Positions 23,533 through 31,474 of a stretch of 64,000 bases of DNA are shown here, piece after piece. Within the stretch, counting starts at the first letter, position 1, and every line of letters starts with the position of its first letter. The position numbers and the translations under genes were made by a program. The notes under the pieces were generated by a model, which saw only the letters and a program-made list of their open reading frames with translations, did not search any database and was not told the origin of the DNA. Origin of the DNA: an uncultured Lachnospiraceae bacterium (GTDB lineage Bacteria; Bacillota; Clostridia; Lachnospirales; Lachnospiraceae); contig CAJUDS010000003.1 in NCBI GenBank assembly GCA_910585345.1, positions 124,001-188,000 on the forward strand, given 5' to 3'.

Positions 23533-23985
23533 TCAATGTCCTCTTATATCCAATATACTGAAAACAGAGTTATTGCTTCCCCAGGAATACACGATAAAAT
23601 AGGTATCATCCTCTATCTCAGCGCTCAATCTTACGGATCCATGCTCAACAAAGCCGATCTCCTGCCCCGTCTGCCGTTCTACGATATATTCCCACTCATT
23701 TTCTGCGAACTGGGCGTAATATCTTTGCAGCTCGTCCAGTGATAACCCGCTCTTTATTAATATCCCGCCAAGATACTGCATGCCATTTCCATTGCCTACC
23801 AGCTTTGCCGCTTCTGAAAATGTTTCAATATATTCCGTATTGTACGGCAGCTCTATATTTTTCACACTTTCCGCTGTTTTGACGGCAACCCTGTCATTGA
23901 CAATCGGAATGGACAAGGCAAACAGCGCCAGCGCAGCCGCCATGACTGCCATTATGACTGCCATTATGAATACCGCTTTTTTCAT
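23533..23985 (-). CDS. Hypothetical membrane-anchored or secreted protein
   Basis: 150 aa. An N-terminal hydrophobic segment (FIMAVIMAVMAAALALFALS, about 6-25) without a lipobox Cys is followed by a soluble domain of mixed alpha/beta composition (LDELQRYYAQFAENEWEYIV; VRLSAEIEDDTYFIVYSWG). AGAGGTACGTGAT precedes the ATG. No family was recognised. Genes on both sides are GNAT acetyltransferases on the same strand, with no visible functional tie. Confidence 0.6.
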   Translation of the reverse strand: MKKAVFIMAVIMAVMAAALALFALSIPIVNDRVAVKTAESVKNIELPYNTEYIETFSEAAKLVGNGNGMQYLGGILIKSGLSLDELQRYYAQFAENEWEYIVERQTGQEIGFVEHGSVRLSAEIEDDTYFIVYSWGSNNSVFSILDIRGH

Positions 23986-24104
23986 ATCACGTACCTCTGT
24001 TAAATCTTGATTTCTATCGTTTTCTGCCGCGACATTCCGCTCAGGCAGCTGCCAGGCAGCGCCGGAGCGCCCGCAGCGGCATCAGCGCCGCTGCCGTGTC
24101 TGTC

Positions 24105-24683
24105 TCAAAGGATTGTCCCCGGCATCCACATACCTTTCCGGACGGCTGACGGTATCTCTCCATGTTCTCCTATTATTTTTTCCATCCAGATCATATCATA
24201 CCATCTGCCAAATTTATACCCGCATTTGTGAAACCTGCCCACCTGTGAAAATCCCATATGTGCATGAAATGCGGCGCTGTTGCCTGTCAAATATGCGTCC
24301 TCGGTTTCGGGATAACCAATACAGGCGTACAGATTCAACACCCCCATTGCAGCCAGACATTCCGCCAATGCCTTATACAATGCTTTGCCAAGTCCCCGTT
24401 TTCTCTGCTCTGCGGCGACATATATCGTTGTTTCCGCAGACCAGTCATAGGCAGCCCTGCCGACAAACGGTCCCGCATACGTATACCCCGCGGTTTTCCC
24501 TTCTATCTCCGCAGCCAGAAAGGGATATTTTTTTAACGTAGCGGCAATCCTGGCCTGAAACGCATCCAGAGAAGGCACCTCATATTCAAATGTAATGGCG
24601 GTATTTTCTACATAATACGCATAGATATCCAAAAGTCTCTGCGCATCCTCCATAGATACCGACCTGATTTTTACTTCTTTCAT
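24105..24683 (-). CDS. GNAT N-acetyltransferase, phosphinothricin acetyltransferase-like (Pat/Bar/MnaT group)
   Basis: 192 aa. IRSVSMEDAQRLLDIYAYYV and NTAITFEYEVPSLDAFQARI at the N terminus are the usual opening of the Pat/MnaT group. The acetyl-CoA loop is TTIYVAAEQRKRGLGKALYK (about 88-107), followed by LYACIGYPETEDAYLTGNSAAFHAHMGF split by the family's conserved N-x2-S...H-x-x-x-GF, and FGRWYDMIWMEK near the end. Bacterial relatives acetylate methionine sulfone/sulfoximine-like amino acids. GGAGGGAACGAT precedes the ATG. The C terminus has about 20 extra residues. Confidence 0.88.
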   Translation of the reverse strand: MKEVKIRSVSMEDAQRLLDIYAYYVENTAITFEYEVPSLDAFQARIAATLKKYPFLAAEIEGKTAGYTYAGPFVGRAAYDWSAETTIYVAAEQRKRGLGKALYKALAECLAAMGVLNLYACIGYPETEDAYLTGNSAAFHAHMGFSQVGRFHKCGYKFGRWYDMIWMEKIIGEHGEIPSAVRKGMWMPGTIL

Positions 24684-24771
24684 ATCGTTCCCTCCGCGCT
24701 TTTGTTACCCTTCTCTCCCGGAAAAGTATAGCATACTAACGGAAAAATGGGAACGGCAGCAGCAAAAAAGC

Positions 24772-24812
24772 CACGGAAATGCGTTTTTGTTCCTCGGCAC
24801 AAATATGTTTAG
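24772..24812. repeat. Truncated relic of the palindromic repeat family
   Basis: CACGGAAATGCGTTTTTG, then CGGCACAAATATGTTTAG, resembles the terminal 40 nt of the full repeats (CACGGAAATC..., ...CGGCACAAAT...). Only one end is present. It lies about 60 bp upstream of the tRNA-Gly promoter. Confidence 0.5.
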
Positions 24813-24870
24813 AAAGGAGTTCTTTTTTCACGGCGCATTTTCTATCGTCACGCCAGGCAATAAAAAATTC

Positions 24871-24898
24871 TTGCTATTTTCAGTAAATGTGATATAAT
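24871..24898 (+). promoter_or_regulatory. Promoter of tRNA-Gly
   Basis: TTGCTA (24871-24876), 16-nt spacer, TATAAT (24893-24898), ending 10 nt before the tRNA 5' end. Confidence 0.8.
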
Positions 24899-24908
24899 GA
24901 AATACATG

Positions 24909-24979
<71 letters not shown>

Positions 24980-24983
24980 TTTG

Positions 24984-25008
24984 AAAGCCCTGATTTACGG
25001 GCTTTTTT
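24984..25008 (+). terminator. Terminator of tRNA-Gly
   Basis: AAAGCCC-TGATTTAC-GGGCTTT followed by TTT. Confidence 0.8.
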
Positions 25009-25066
25009 AGAATACCTGCATTCTAAAACCTATCAGCGAACCAATCAAATATACTTTTGGTTGGTT

Positions 25067-25655
25067 TTATTTTGCCATAAAATCGGGAATGTTGCTGATT
25101 ATCTCGCTCTTCTTATCAAGGCTCTTTCGATTTCTATGATAACGATTTTCTGTACAAGCTATGCCCGTGTGCCCCATCTGACTCATGATTAACTTATTAT
25201 CAATATGGTTGTCCAAAAGTATCGTTCCATAGGTCTTCCAAATCTTATGCGAAGATTTATGATAAATATTCCGCTTTTTGCATATCCGCTTCAATCTCAT
25301 TCTCATAGACTGCGTGGATATTCTGTCACCATCTTTCACAAAAATGAATTCCTCAAATGGATTCTGGCATCGAATTGCTTTGGTAATCCATGCATAATCC
25401 TCTGGTATGATCACTGTCCTGACACCAGCTTGAGATTTTGGGAACTCGTTTCCTTCACAGACATATTTTCCCTCTGTATCAGTAAATCTTGTCTCTGTTC
25501 TGCGAACTTTAAATGTATTGCCCTCAAAATCACTATGCTTTAGTGTAATTATCTCTCCGATCCTTGCGCCGATCACAAACATAAGCAATATTCCCAATTT
25601 CATCATGTGGGGGCCTTTGAGATTGGATAATGCTGTCTGCAAATGCTTTTTCAAG
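25067..25655 (-). pseudogene. Tyrosine recombinase (integrase) C-terminal fragment, inactivated
   Basis: About 195 codons corresponding to the catalytic domain of a phage/ICE-type integrase. Arg I is present in IGARIGEIITLKHSDF. The H-x-x-R box reads SSHKIWKTYGT, with Trp (TGG) where the second catalytic Arg (CGG is one change away) should be. The third His is in SQMGHTGI and the nucleophile Tyr in ENRYHR. The N-terminal SAM-like and arm-binding domains are missing, because the frame is cut at about 25655 by an IS3-type fragment. It is next to tRNA-Gly, the classic location for an integrase, so this is probably the scar of an integrated element that has mostly been lost. Confidence 0.8.
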
Positions 25656-25880
25656 TATTTAAAGCGGGAGGAAACCAACCGCAGGACATACCACACTTTT
25701 CATGAACTGCGTCTCTCTGTTTTTGAATACATTGAAGGATTCCACAATTCCCGGAGGCCTCACGGCTCTCTTGTCTGTCTGACACCAGATGAAATGGAAT
25801 CTGCTTATTGGGGACGGGCTTAATTCTGTCCCCAGTAAAATATGTCTTAAAAATGTGTCTACTCTGTTGACTGTACTTCA
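25656..25880 (+). mobile_element. IS3-family transposase (OrfB) 3' fragment
   Basis: The plus-strand frame ending at 25823 reads REETNRRTYHTFHELRLSVF, then EYIEGFHNSRRPHGSLVCLT and PDEMESAYW. This is the end of an IS3/IS150-type rve integrase-core transposase, including the last part of the DDE domain (FHNSRRPHGSL). The Glu and the upstream Asp residues are gone. The 25824-25880 tail, with TGTGTCTACTCTGTTGACTG, looks like the right end of such an element. Only this end is present, abutting the broken integrase in opposite orientation. Confidence 0.8.
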
Positions 25881-26225
25881 AAATTTGCCATAGATTCATT
25901 TCTCCAATCTACTACTTACGATTTGTAAATAATAAGGGTTTCGATTTTTTCTATGAAATTGAAAAAAATGATTGACAGGTTTTCTTGTGTATTTTTACAT
26001 CGGATAATGCCAAGTGTAGAACGTGTGTTTGTATTTGTCAATAGTATTAGGCACGTATGTTTGTTGCTTTTGGAATTTATATTATCTTAGAGAATTTATG
26101 TACAGGATTAGTATAATGACATATTTGTCCGATAAACAGGACTCTATGAAAACAGAAAACTACCAATAAACATTTAACTGCTTGTTGGTAGCTTTCTATA
26201 ATAATGGTGACATTACATATTGTTT
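25881..26225. other. AT-rich gap with toxin-antitoxin terminator
   Basis: No gene was seen. Its only clear element is a minus-strand terminator: CTACCAA (complement of 26185-26191) pairs with TTGGTAG (complement of 26160-26166), followed by TTTTCTGTTTTC, placed to end the toxin-antitoxin transcript. Confidence 0.6.
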
Positions 26226-26537
26226 TTAAATCAGGTTCTTATATTCCTGCCTGCCATCTACAACTGCATATATGGTAACAATTTTTTCACTCTCATTTAC
26301 TTTATAAAATACCAAATGCCTTTCTACAATGAGCACTTTATAACCCTGTTTCCGTAAAATAGAATATTTGGGATTGCTGCCGGATAGTGGAAATTCTACT
26401 AACCGATTAATTGCCATCTCAATTGTGTCCAAATAATTCAGTGCAATGTCCACATTCCCGGAATCGTCTGCAATATAAAAGATAATCTCTCTTAACTGCT
26501 CATCAGCTTTATCTGTTCTGACAATTTTATACTTCAT
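26226..26537 (-). CDS. ParE/RelE-superfamily toxin
   Basis: 103 aa: KYKIVRTDKADEQLREIIFY at the N terminus and VLIVERHLVFYKVNESEKIVTIYAVVDGRQEY at the C terminus (conserved Arg and V-x-x-x-R-x-x-Y end). The overall helix-helix-sheet pattern is that of ParE/RelE proteins. ParE members poison DNA gyrase and RelE members cut mRNA on the ribosome; the helical N terminus and the R-H-L-V-F-Y strand favour ParE. Its start overlaps the antitoxin gene by 11 nt, the usual coupling. Type II toxin-antitoxin module, probably a leftover of the accessory element near tRNA-Gly. Confidence 0.88.
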   Translation of the reverse strand: MKYKIVRTDKADEQLREIIFYIADDSGNVDIALNYLDTIEMAINRLVEFPLSGSNPKYSILRKQGYKVLIVERHLVFYKVNESEKIVTIYAVVDGRQEYKNLI

Positions 26538-26808
26538 GGGATTTCCTCTCTAAAAGTGACTTCCGTATATCATGGAATGTATCCTGAATTGGGGCTGTCC
26601 TGCCATTAACAGCATCTTCTTCTGCTTCTGCCAATGTACGTAACAGTTCCAGTTCCGATTTCATTTGATAATAGTCCTGTAACCCCAGTATGGCAGTATC
26701 TCCACGTCCATTGACAGTGATGATCACTGGATTCCTTTCTTCATGGCATTGTCTGGATATTTCATTATAATGGTTCCGTAAATCTGAAGATGGTCTGATT
26801 GCTTCCAT
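26527..26808 (-). CDS. Phd/YefM-family antitoxin
   Basis: 93 aa from the ATG at 26808 (GGAGGAATATAT upstream). The N terminus, IRPSSDLRNHYNEISRQCHE and NPVIITVNGRGDTAILGLQDYYQMK, is the Phd/YefM DNA-binding and dimerisation domain. The C-terminal part, AEAEEDAVNGRTAPIQDTFH, is the flexible toxin-neutralising tail. It precedes and overlaps the toxin gene. Autorepression is likely, because a perfect palindrome covers the -10 of its promoter. Confidence 0.9.
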   Translation of the reverse strand: MEAIRPSSDLRNHYNEISRQCHEERNPVIITVNGRGDTAILGLQDYYQMKSELELLRTLAEAEEDAVNGRTAPIQDTFHDIRKSLLERKSHEV

Positions 26809-26828
26809 ATATATTCCTCCGCTCATTT

Positions 26829-26868
26829 GATATAATCATATTATATCTTAATTCGTATATATTATCAA
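26829..26868 (-). promoter_or_regulatory. Promoter and operator of the toxin-antitoxin operon
   Basis: On the minus strand TTGATA (complement of 26863-26868), 17-nt spacer, TATAAT (complement of 26840-26845). A perfect inverted repeat GATATAAT-CAT-ATTATATC (26829-26847) covers the -10, the usual place for antitoxin binding. Confidence 0.8.
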
Positions 26869-27379
26869 GAAAATATGATCTTTTGAATTGAGATCCTTTC
26901 AAATGCTTACCAGTATCCAGTAAATGGTATTCCATTTTGAAAAATATACTCCTGTATTGGGATTTTATAAATGAAATCACATTTTCAAGTCCTAAAATAA
27001 TACGATCCAATATGAGTAGTCTATATTATATTTGTTAATATGTGACTATTCTTTTATTTTTAACAATGACTGTCTGAAAACACCTAGAAAAAGTCGGACT
27101 CTCATTTTCGAGTGGAATCAATGGAACACTCAAGATTGCTACTATTTCAATCCACACTCACACCACAATCTGCCTATATTCCCCTTTATCCATCTCAAAT
27201 ACATATTCAGATTCCTAACCGAAAAACCCAGTCCATCTACAAGCAAAATTTTATCAGAATTATCCAACACTTCCCCAAGTTTATTATCACGAATCAACTG
27301 TTTGTGCACAAAAACCAAACTCTGTTTTCCTTTCCTCTTTCCGTTTCCAAGCAGAAAATGATGCAAAAATGATACAACT
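26869..27379. other. AT-rich region, no supported gene
   Basis: Short ORFs occur on both strands (for example 27032-27361 plus and 27142-27366 minus), but none has a ribosome site or a recognisable domain and they overlap each other. Base composition is lower in GC than the flanks, consistent with decayed accessory DNA between the toxin-antitoxin pair and the VIT/vWFA gene. Confidence 0.5.
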
Positions 27380-27408
27380 TTGATGCCATTCTGATGGTTT
27401 GCTATAGT
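27380..27408 (+). promoter_or_regulatory. Promoter of the VIT/vWFA gene
   Basis: TTGATG (27380-27385), 17-nt spacer, TATAGT (27403-27408). The transcript would have a leader of about 125 nt. Confidence 0.65.
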
Positions 27409-27538
27409 ACTCTGAATTTACCGGATATGCAGCGATTCAGACGGACTGCGCTGCCTGGACTGTTACCGGAATCACACAGCAGCACACCGCTGAACAGAAT
27501 GTCCGCGGTACGGAAAGCACTTCAGAATGGAGGAACCT

Positions 27539-29632
27539 ATGAAAAAATTAAGAAACTGGATGTGTATCCTATTCACATTGTTTACCTTCGCCTCATCTTC
27601 TCTTGTCGCCCACGGCGCGCAATACGATGAGCAGTCCGAGGACCGGACGCTTGCCCCCTATTTTGTCATCAAAGACGCGGATGAAGCGGTCGACCGTTTT
27701 CCCTTAAAAGACACGACTGTAAAAACAAATATCAACGGCATTATTGCCGAAACTTATGTCACCCAGACCTATACAAACGAAGGGCAGAACCCCATCAATG
27801 CCAGCTACGTATTTCCCGCTTCCTCCAATGTCACAGTGCACGGCCTGACGATAACGGTAGGCAGCCAAACCGTAACCGCGCAGATTAAGGAAAAAGAAGA
27901 AGCCAGGGAAGAATTTGAAGAAGCCAAAAGCGAAGGCAAAAGCGCCTCCCTCATGGAACAGCAGCGTCCAAACGTGTTTACTATGGATGTGGCAAACATT
28001 ATGCCAGGCGCCACTGCAGTCATCGAGCTGCACTATACGGAACTGATACAACCCGTGGACGGCATTTATGAATTTGTCTTTCCTACGGTAGTCGGTCCCC
28101 GCTATATTAACACCCAAAAAACCGAACTGACGGCCAGCCAGCTTGAATACCGCGTAAAAACTTACATAGCCGAGAATGGGGAAAATACGGACGAATGGGC
28201 TGCAAGTCCATATCTGCCGGAAGGAGAACTGCCGGAAGGTACTTATAACATCACCGTTAATCTGTCCACCGGCGTCCCGATCACGGATCTTTCCTGCAAA
28301 TCACATAAAGTAAACGTAATCAGCGGCGGGGAAAGCGCAGCCTGTGTGACGCTGGCCGACTCCGAAGATTACGCCGGGAACCGCGATTTCATTTTAAAAT
28401 ATAAGCTGACAGGAGAAGAACTGCAAAGCGGTCTGATGCTGACAGAAGGGGAGGACGAAAATTTCTTTATGCTGACAGTACAGCCTCCGCAGCGCTATGA
28501 ACCGGAAGACATCCCTTCCCGTGAGTATATCTTTGTGCTGGATATATCCGGATCCATGTATGGCTATCCGCTTGACACGGCCAAAAGCCTGATCCGCAAT
28601 CTGGTCGGTAATCTGGTTTACAGGCAGGACAAGACGGATACCTTCAATCTGATCCTGTTTTCAGATGAATTTTACCAGTTGTCTCCCACCTCCCTTCCGG
28701 CTACTGCGGAAAACATACAGAGCGCTGTCAGTCTAATCGACAGTCTGGACGGAACCGGCGGAACGGAGATGCTTCCCGCTCTGACCCAGGCCCTTTCCAT
28801 TCCTATGAACCAGGATACGGCCCGCAGTGTAGTTATCATTACGGACGGGTATATCTGTGATGAAAAAGAAATTTTCCAGCTCATAAACGAAAACATGGAA
28901 AATACAAACTTCTTCTCTTTCGGCATCGGGACTTCTGTCAACAGCTATCTGATCAACGGCATTGCCACGGCAGGACTGGGAGAATCTTTCATCGTCACGG
29001 ATGAGGAAGACGCACAAGTTTCCTCCGAGCGTTTTCGCACCTATATCAGCACGCCCCTTCTGACGGATATCCGCATAGAATACGACGGATTTGACGTTTA
29101 TGATGTGGAACCTGCCGCCCCTTCCACACTCTTTGCCCAAAAACCAATCGTTCTGTTTGGCAAATGGAAAGGAAACGCGGAAGGCGCTATCAAAATCACA
29201 GGAAAGACAGGATCACAGGATTATGTTCAGGAAATCCCTGTGACAGACGCCCAAATCTGTACGGACAACAGCCCCCTGAGCCTCCTCTGGGCCCGTTCGA
29301 GACTGCAGCGGATCACGGATTACGGATGCAGCAGCGATAACCCTGATATAAAAGAAGAAGTAACCCGGCTGGGGCTTACTTACAATATGATGACCCCGTA
29401 TACTTCCTTTGTCGCAGTCATTGACACGGTTGTAAATCCGGATGGAAATGCCGACGACGTACAGCAGGCGAATCCGCTGCCGCTTGGCGTATCCGATCTG
29501 GCAGTAGGCGGCGGCTATAGCGCATATTCGGAACCGCAAGACTACATCCTCTTCGCAATGACAGGCCTGATCCTGCTTTATGTTCTGCGGCGCAGGAAGA
29601 GCGGCACAGGAAGTGTAAACCCAACTGTCTGA
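27539..29632 (+). CDS. VIT and vWFA domain surface protein with exosortase-type C-terminal tail
   Basis: 697 aa from the ATG at 27539 (GGAGGAACCT upstream). Signal peptide: MKKLRNWMCILFTLFTFASS with cleavage near VAHGA. A VIT domain follows at about 40-165 (AETYVTQTYTNEGQNPINAS; FTMDVANIMPGATAVIELHY). The vWFA domain at about 335-510 has a complete MIDAS metal site: VLDISGSMYG (DxSxS), GTGGTEMLPAL (Thr) and IITDGYICDE (Asp). The C terminus is SEPQDYILFAMTGLILLYVL followed by RRRKSG: a short SEP motif, one membrane segment and a basic end, the architecture of PEP-CTERM-type sorting signals. The exosortase K gene next door is the obvious processing enzyme. Likely a cell-surface adhesion or matrix protein; exact role unknown. 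Confidence 0.87.
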   Translation: MKKLRNWMCILFTLFTFASSSLVAHGAQYDEQSEDRTLAPYFVIKDADEAVDRFPLKDTTVKTNINGIIAETYVTQTYTNEGQNPINASYVFPASSNVTVHGLTITVGSQTVTAQIKEKEEAREEFEEAKSEGKSASLMEQQRPNVFTMDVANIMPGATAVIELHYTELIQPVDGIYEFVFPTVVGPRYINTQKTELTASQLEYRVKTYIAENGENTDEWAASPYLPEGELPEGTYNITVNLSTGVPITDLSCKSHKVNVISGGESAACVTLADSEDYAGNRDFILKYKLTGEELQSGLMLTEGEDENFFMLTVQPPQRYEPEDIPSREYIFVLDISGSMYGYPLDTAKSLIRNLVGNLVYRQDKTDTFNLILFSDEFYQLSPTSLPATAENIQSAVSLIDSLDGTGGTEMLPALTQALSIPMNQDTARSVVIITDGYICDEKEIFQLINENMENTNFFSFGIGTSVNSYLINGIATAGLGESFIVTDEEDAQVSSERFRTYISTPLLTDIRIEYDGFDVYDVEPAAPSTLFAQKPIVLFGKWKGNAEGAIKITGKTGSQDYVQEIPVTDAQICTDNSPLSLLWARSRLQRITDYGCSSDNPDIKEEVTRLGLTYNMMTPYTSFVAVIDTVVNPDGNADDVQQANPLPLGVSDLAVGGGYSAYSEPQDYILFAMTGLILLYVLRRRKSGTGSVNPTV

Positions 29633-29721
29633 ACCGGATCTGCGCACTGTTTCAGCAGCCCCCGGCTATACTCTCTCATTACACCATCACCCTCCTTAAA
29701 TACGTAAGAAAGGAAGCCTGT

Positions 29722-30486
29722 ATGAAAATAAAAAAAATCATGATCACGGAAAACTCCATATACTATCTTGCAGGCTTCCTTCTTATATTCCTATTAAAAC
29801 TGTTCTACAGGCGGGCGGACGGCGCAGACTTTCTGTGGATTCTGGCGCCTACCGCACACTGGGTTACAATTCTCACCGGCATCGCCTTTGTCTGTGAACC
29901 GGGAACGGGCTATGTAAATCACAGCCTGAAATGCATCATTGCCCCCTCCTGCAGCGGCCTCCAATTTATGAGCATTGTAATTGCCCTGCTGATCTTTTCC
30001 TTTATCCGGCACGTCAGACGAAAAAAGCTCTGGACTTTCCTGTCCGTCTGCTTTTCCTTCCCCTATACCGTGTTGGTCAATGGCCTGCGGATTACGCTTG
30101 CCGTTTATATCCCCCTCTATTTTCCCGGTCTCACTGCCTACGGCAGTCCTCTGACCCCGGAAAAACTTCATACCCTGATTGGAACGGCCGTATATTTTGC
30201 CGCACTGCTGGCGCTCTTCTCCCTGACATCATCCATTATCATCCAAAGGCAGAACGGCAGGCCGCGGCCTGCCGGACTCCTGCAGCCTCTGTTCTGGTAT
30301 CTCTTTATCGTACTCGGGCTTCCGCTTATGAACAGAGCCTATCAGAAGGGCAGGGAGCAGTTTACCGGCTATATGCTGCTGACCGCCTGCGGCTGTCTGG
30401 CGGTCCTTGCACTGCCCCTTCTCTGCTCCCTCCTGAAGATCTTCCTGCAGCGCCATCGTTTCCGCACAAAATCAGGAAGCGTTTGA
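29722..30486 (+). CDS. xrtK: Exosortase K
   Basis: 254 aa integral membrane protein with about seven hydrophobic segments. The exosortase/archaeosortase catalytic triad is visible: Cys in IIAPSCSGLQFMSIV, Arg in VLVNGLRITLAVYIP, and His in EKLHTLIGTAVYFA. These enzymes act as membrane transpeptidases on proteins with a PEP-CTERM-like tail, working at the outer face of the cytoplasmic membrane. The gene lies 89 nt after the VIT/vWFA gene, whose C terminus has the matching SEP-TM-RRR form, so that protein is its presumed dedicated substrate. Assignment to the K subtype rests on size and the Firmicute neighbour and is less sure than the superfamily. AAAGGAAGCCTGT precedes the ATG. Confidence 0.85.
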   Translation: MKIKKIMITENSIYYLAGFLLIFLLKLFYRRADGADFLWILAPTAHWVTILTGIAFVCEPGTGYVNHSLKCIIAPSCSGLQFMSIVIALLIFSFIRHVRRKKLWTFLSVCFSFPYTVLVNGLRITLAVYIPLYFPGLTAYGSPLTPEKLHTLIGTAVYFAALLALFSLTSSIIIQRQNGRPRPAGLLQPLFWYLFIVLGLPLMNRAYQKGREQFTGYMLLTACGCLAVLALPLLCSLLKIFLQRHRFRTKSGSV

Positions 30487-30589
30487 CACGCCTTTCCGCA
30501 AATGATACAGTTGATATATTGGAACACGGCATACAGACCAAACTGCAGTCCGTACCCTATAGCAATCATTACTGCGGGAGATAACATAC

Positions 30590-31474
30590 ATGGAGCAAAT
30601 CGGTATTATTACAGACAGTCACAGCAGCATTACGCAAAAACAGGCGCAGGAACTGGGCATTACCGTCCTGCCCATGCCGTTTTACATCAACGGCACATGC
30701 TACTACGAGGATGTGACCCTGTCCAGAGATGATTTTTTCCACTATCTGAATACAGGCGCCGACATTACCACTTCCCAGCCCTCACCGGGACAGGTCATGG
30801 AGTATTGGAACCGGGCGTTGGCGCAATACAAACAAATCCTCTACATTCCTATCAGCAGCGGTCTTTCCGGCTCCTGCTCCACCGCCGCCGCTCTGGCCGC
30901 GCAGGAACCCTATCAAAACAGAGTATTCGTCGTGGACAACGGACGCGTCTCCGCGCTGCTGCACTGCACTGTGCTGGACGCGCTGGAACTGATCCAAAAA
31001 GGGTTTTCCGCCGCGGAAATCAAACGCATCCTGGAACAATACCGCGATAAAATGACCATTTATATCGGCGTCGATACACTGGAACATCTAAAAAAAGGCG
31101 GACGCATTACCCCCGCTGCCGCTGCCATCGGCAGCGTACTCAACATCAAGCCCGTACTGCGTTTCGATGTCGGCACATTGGAGCCTTATAAAAAATGCCG
31201 CGGCTTTGTAAAAGCAAAAAAGGCCATGCTGGAAGCTATGCAGCATGACCTGACGACCCGGTTCCGAAGCTGGTATGAGAAAGGAGAGATCTACCTCCTG
31301 GCGGCTTCCAGCGCCACCAGAGAGGCCACCGAACAGTGGATCAGTGAAATCAACGCTTTCTTTCCGGATCTGGAAGTGATGTGCGACGATCTTTCCCTGG
31401 GCGTATCCAGTCATATCGGTTACGGCGGCCTGGGTATTGGCTGCTCCTGCCGTCCGGCGGAGGTAACTATTTGA
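30590..31474 (+). CDS. DegV family fatty-acid-binding protein
   Basis: 294 aa with the two-domain DegV pattern: IGIITDSHSSITQKQAQELG at the N terminus, VLPMPFYINGTCYYEDV, FHYLNTGADITTSQPSPGQV (the TSQPS fatty-acid site), ILYIPISSGLSGSCSTAAAL, and GVDTLEHLKKGGRITPAAAA with IGSVLNIKPVLRF. DegV/FakB proteins bind fatty acids, and FakB types hand them to the FakA kinase; other DegV members have no proven role. GGGAGATAACATAC precedes the ATG. The 3' end overlaps the convergent addA gene by 8 bp. Confidence 0.94.
   Translation: MEQIGIITDSHSSITQKQAQELGITVLPMPFYINGTCYYEDVTLSRDDFFHYLNTGADITTSQPSPGQVMEYWNRALAQYKQILYIPISSGLSGSCSTAAALAAQEPYQNRVFVVDNGRVSALLHCTVLDALELIQKGFSAAEIKRILEQYRDKMTIYIGVDTLEHLKKGGRITPAAAAIGSVLNIKPVLRFDVGTLEPYKKCRGFVKAKKAMLEAMQHDLTTRFRSWYEKGEIYLLAASSATREATEQWISEINAFFPDLEVMCDDLSLGVSSHIGYGGLGIGCSCRPAEVTI

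Noticed and set aside
25518..25655. First half of the plus-strand ORF that ends in the IS3 transposase tail
   Set aside because: Before 25656 the frame is antisense to the integrase remnant. Only the right part has transposase sequence.
26809..27010. In-frame upstream ORF of 81 codons overlapping the antitoxin start
   Set aside because: It reads across the toxin-antitoxin promoter in a different frame and has no supporting signal.
27032..27366. ORFs on both strands at 27.0-27.4 kb
   Set aside because: They overlap each other, lack ribosome sites, have no recognisable domain and lie in low-GC DNA.
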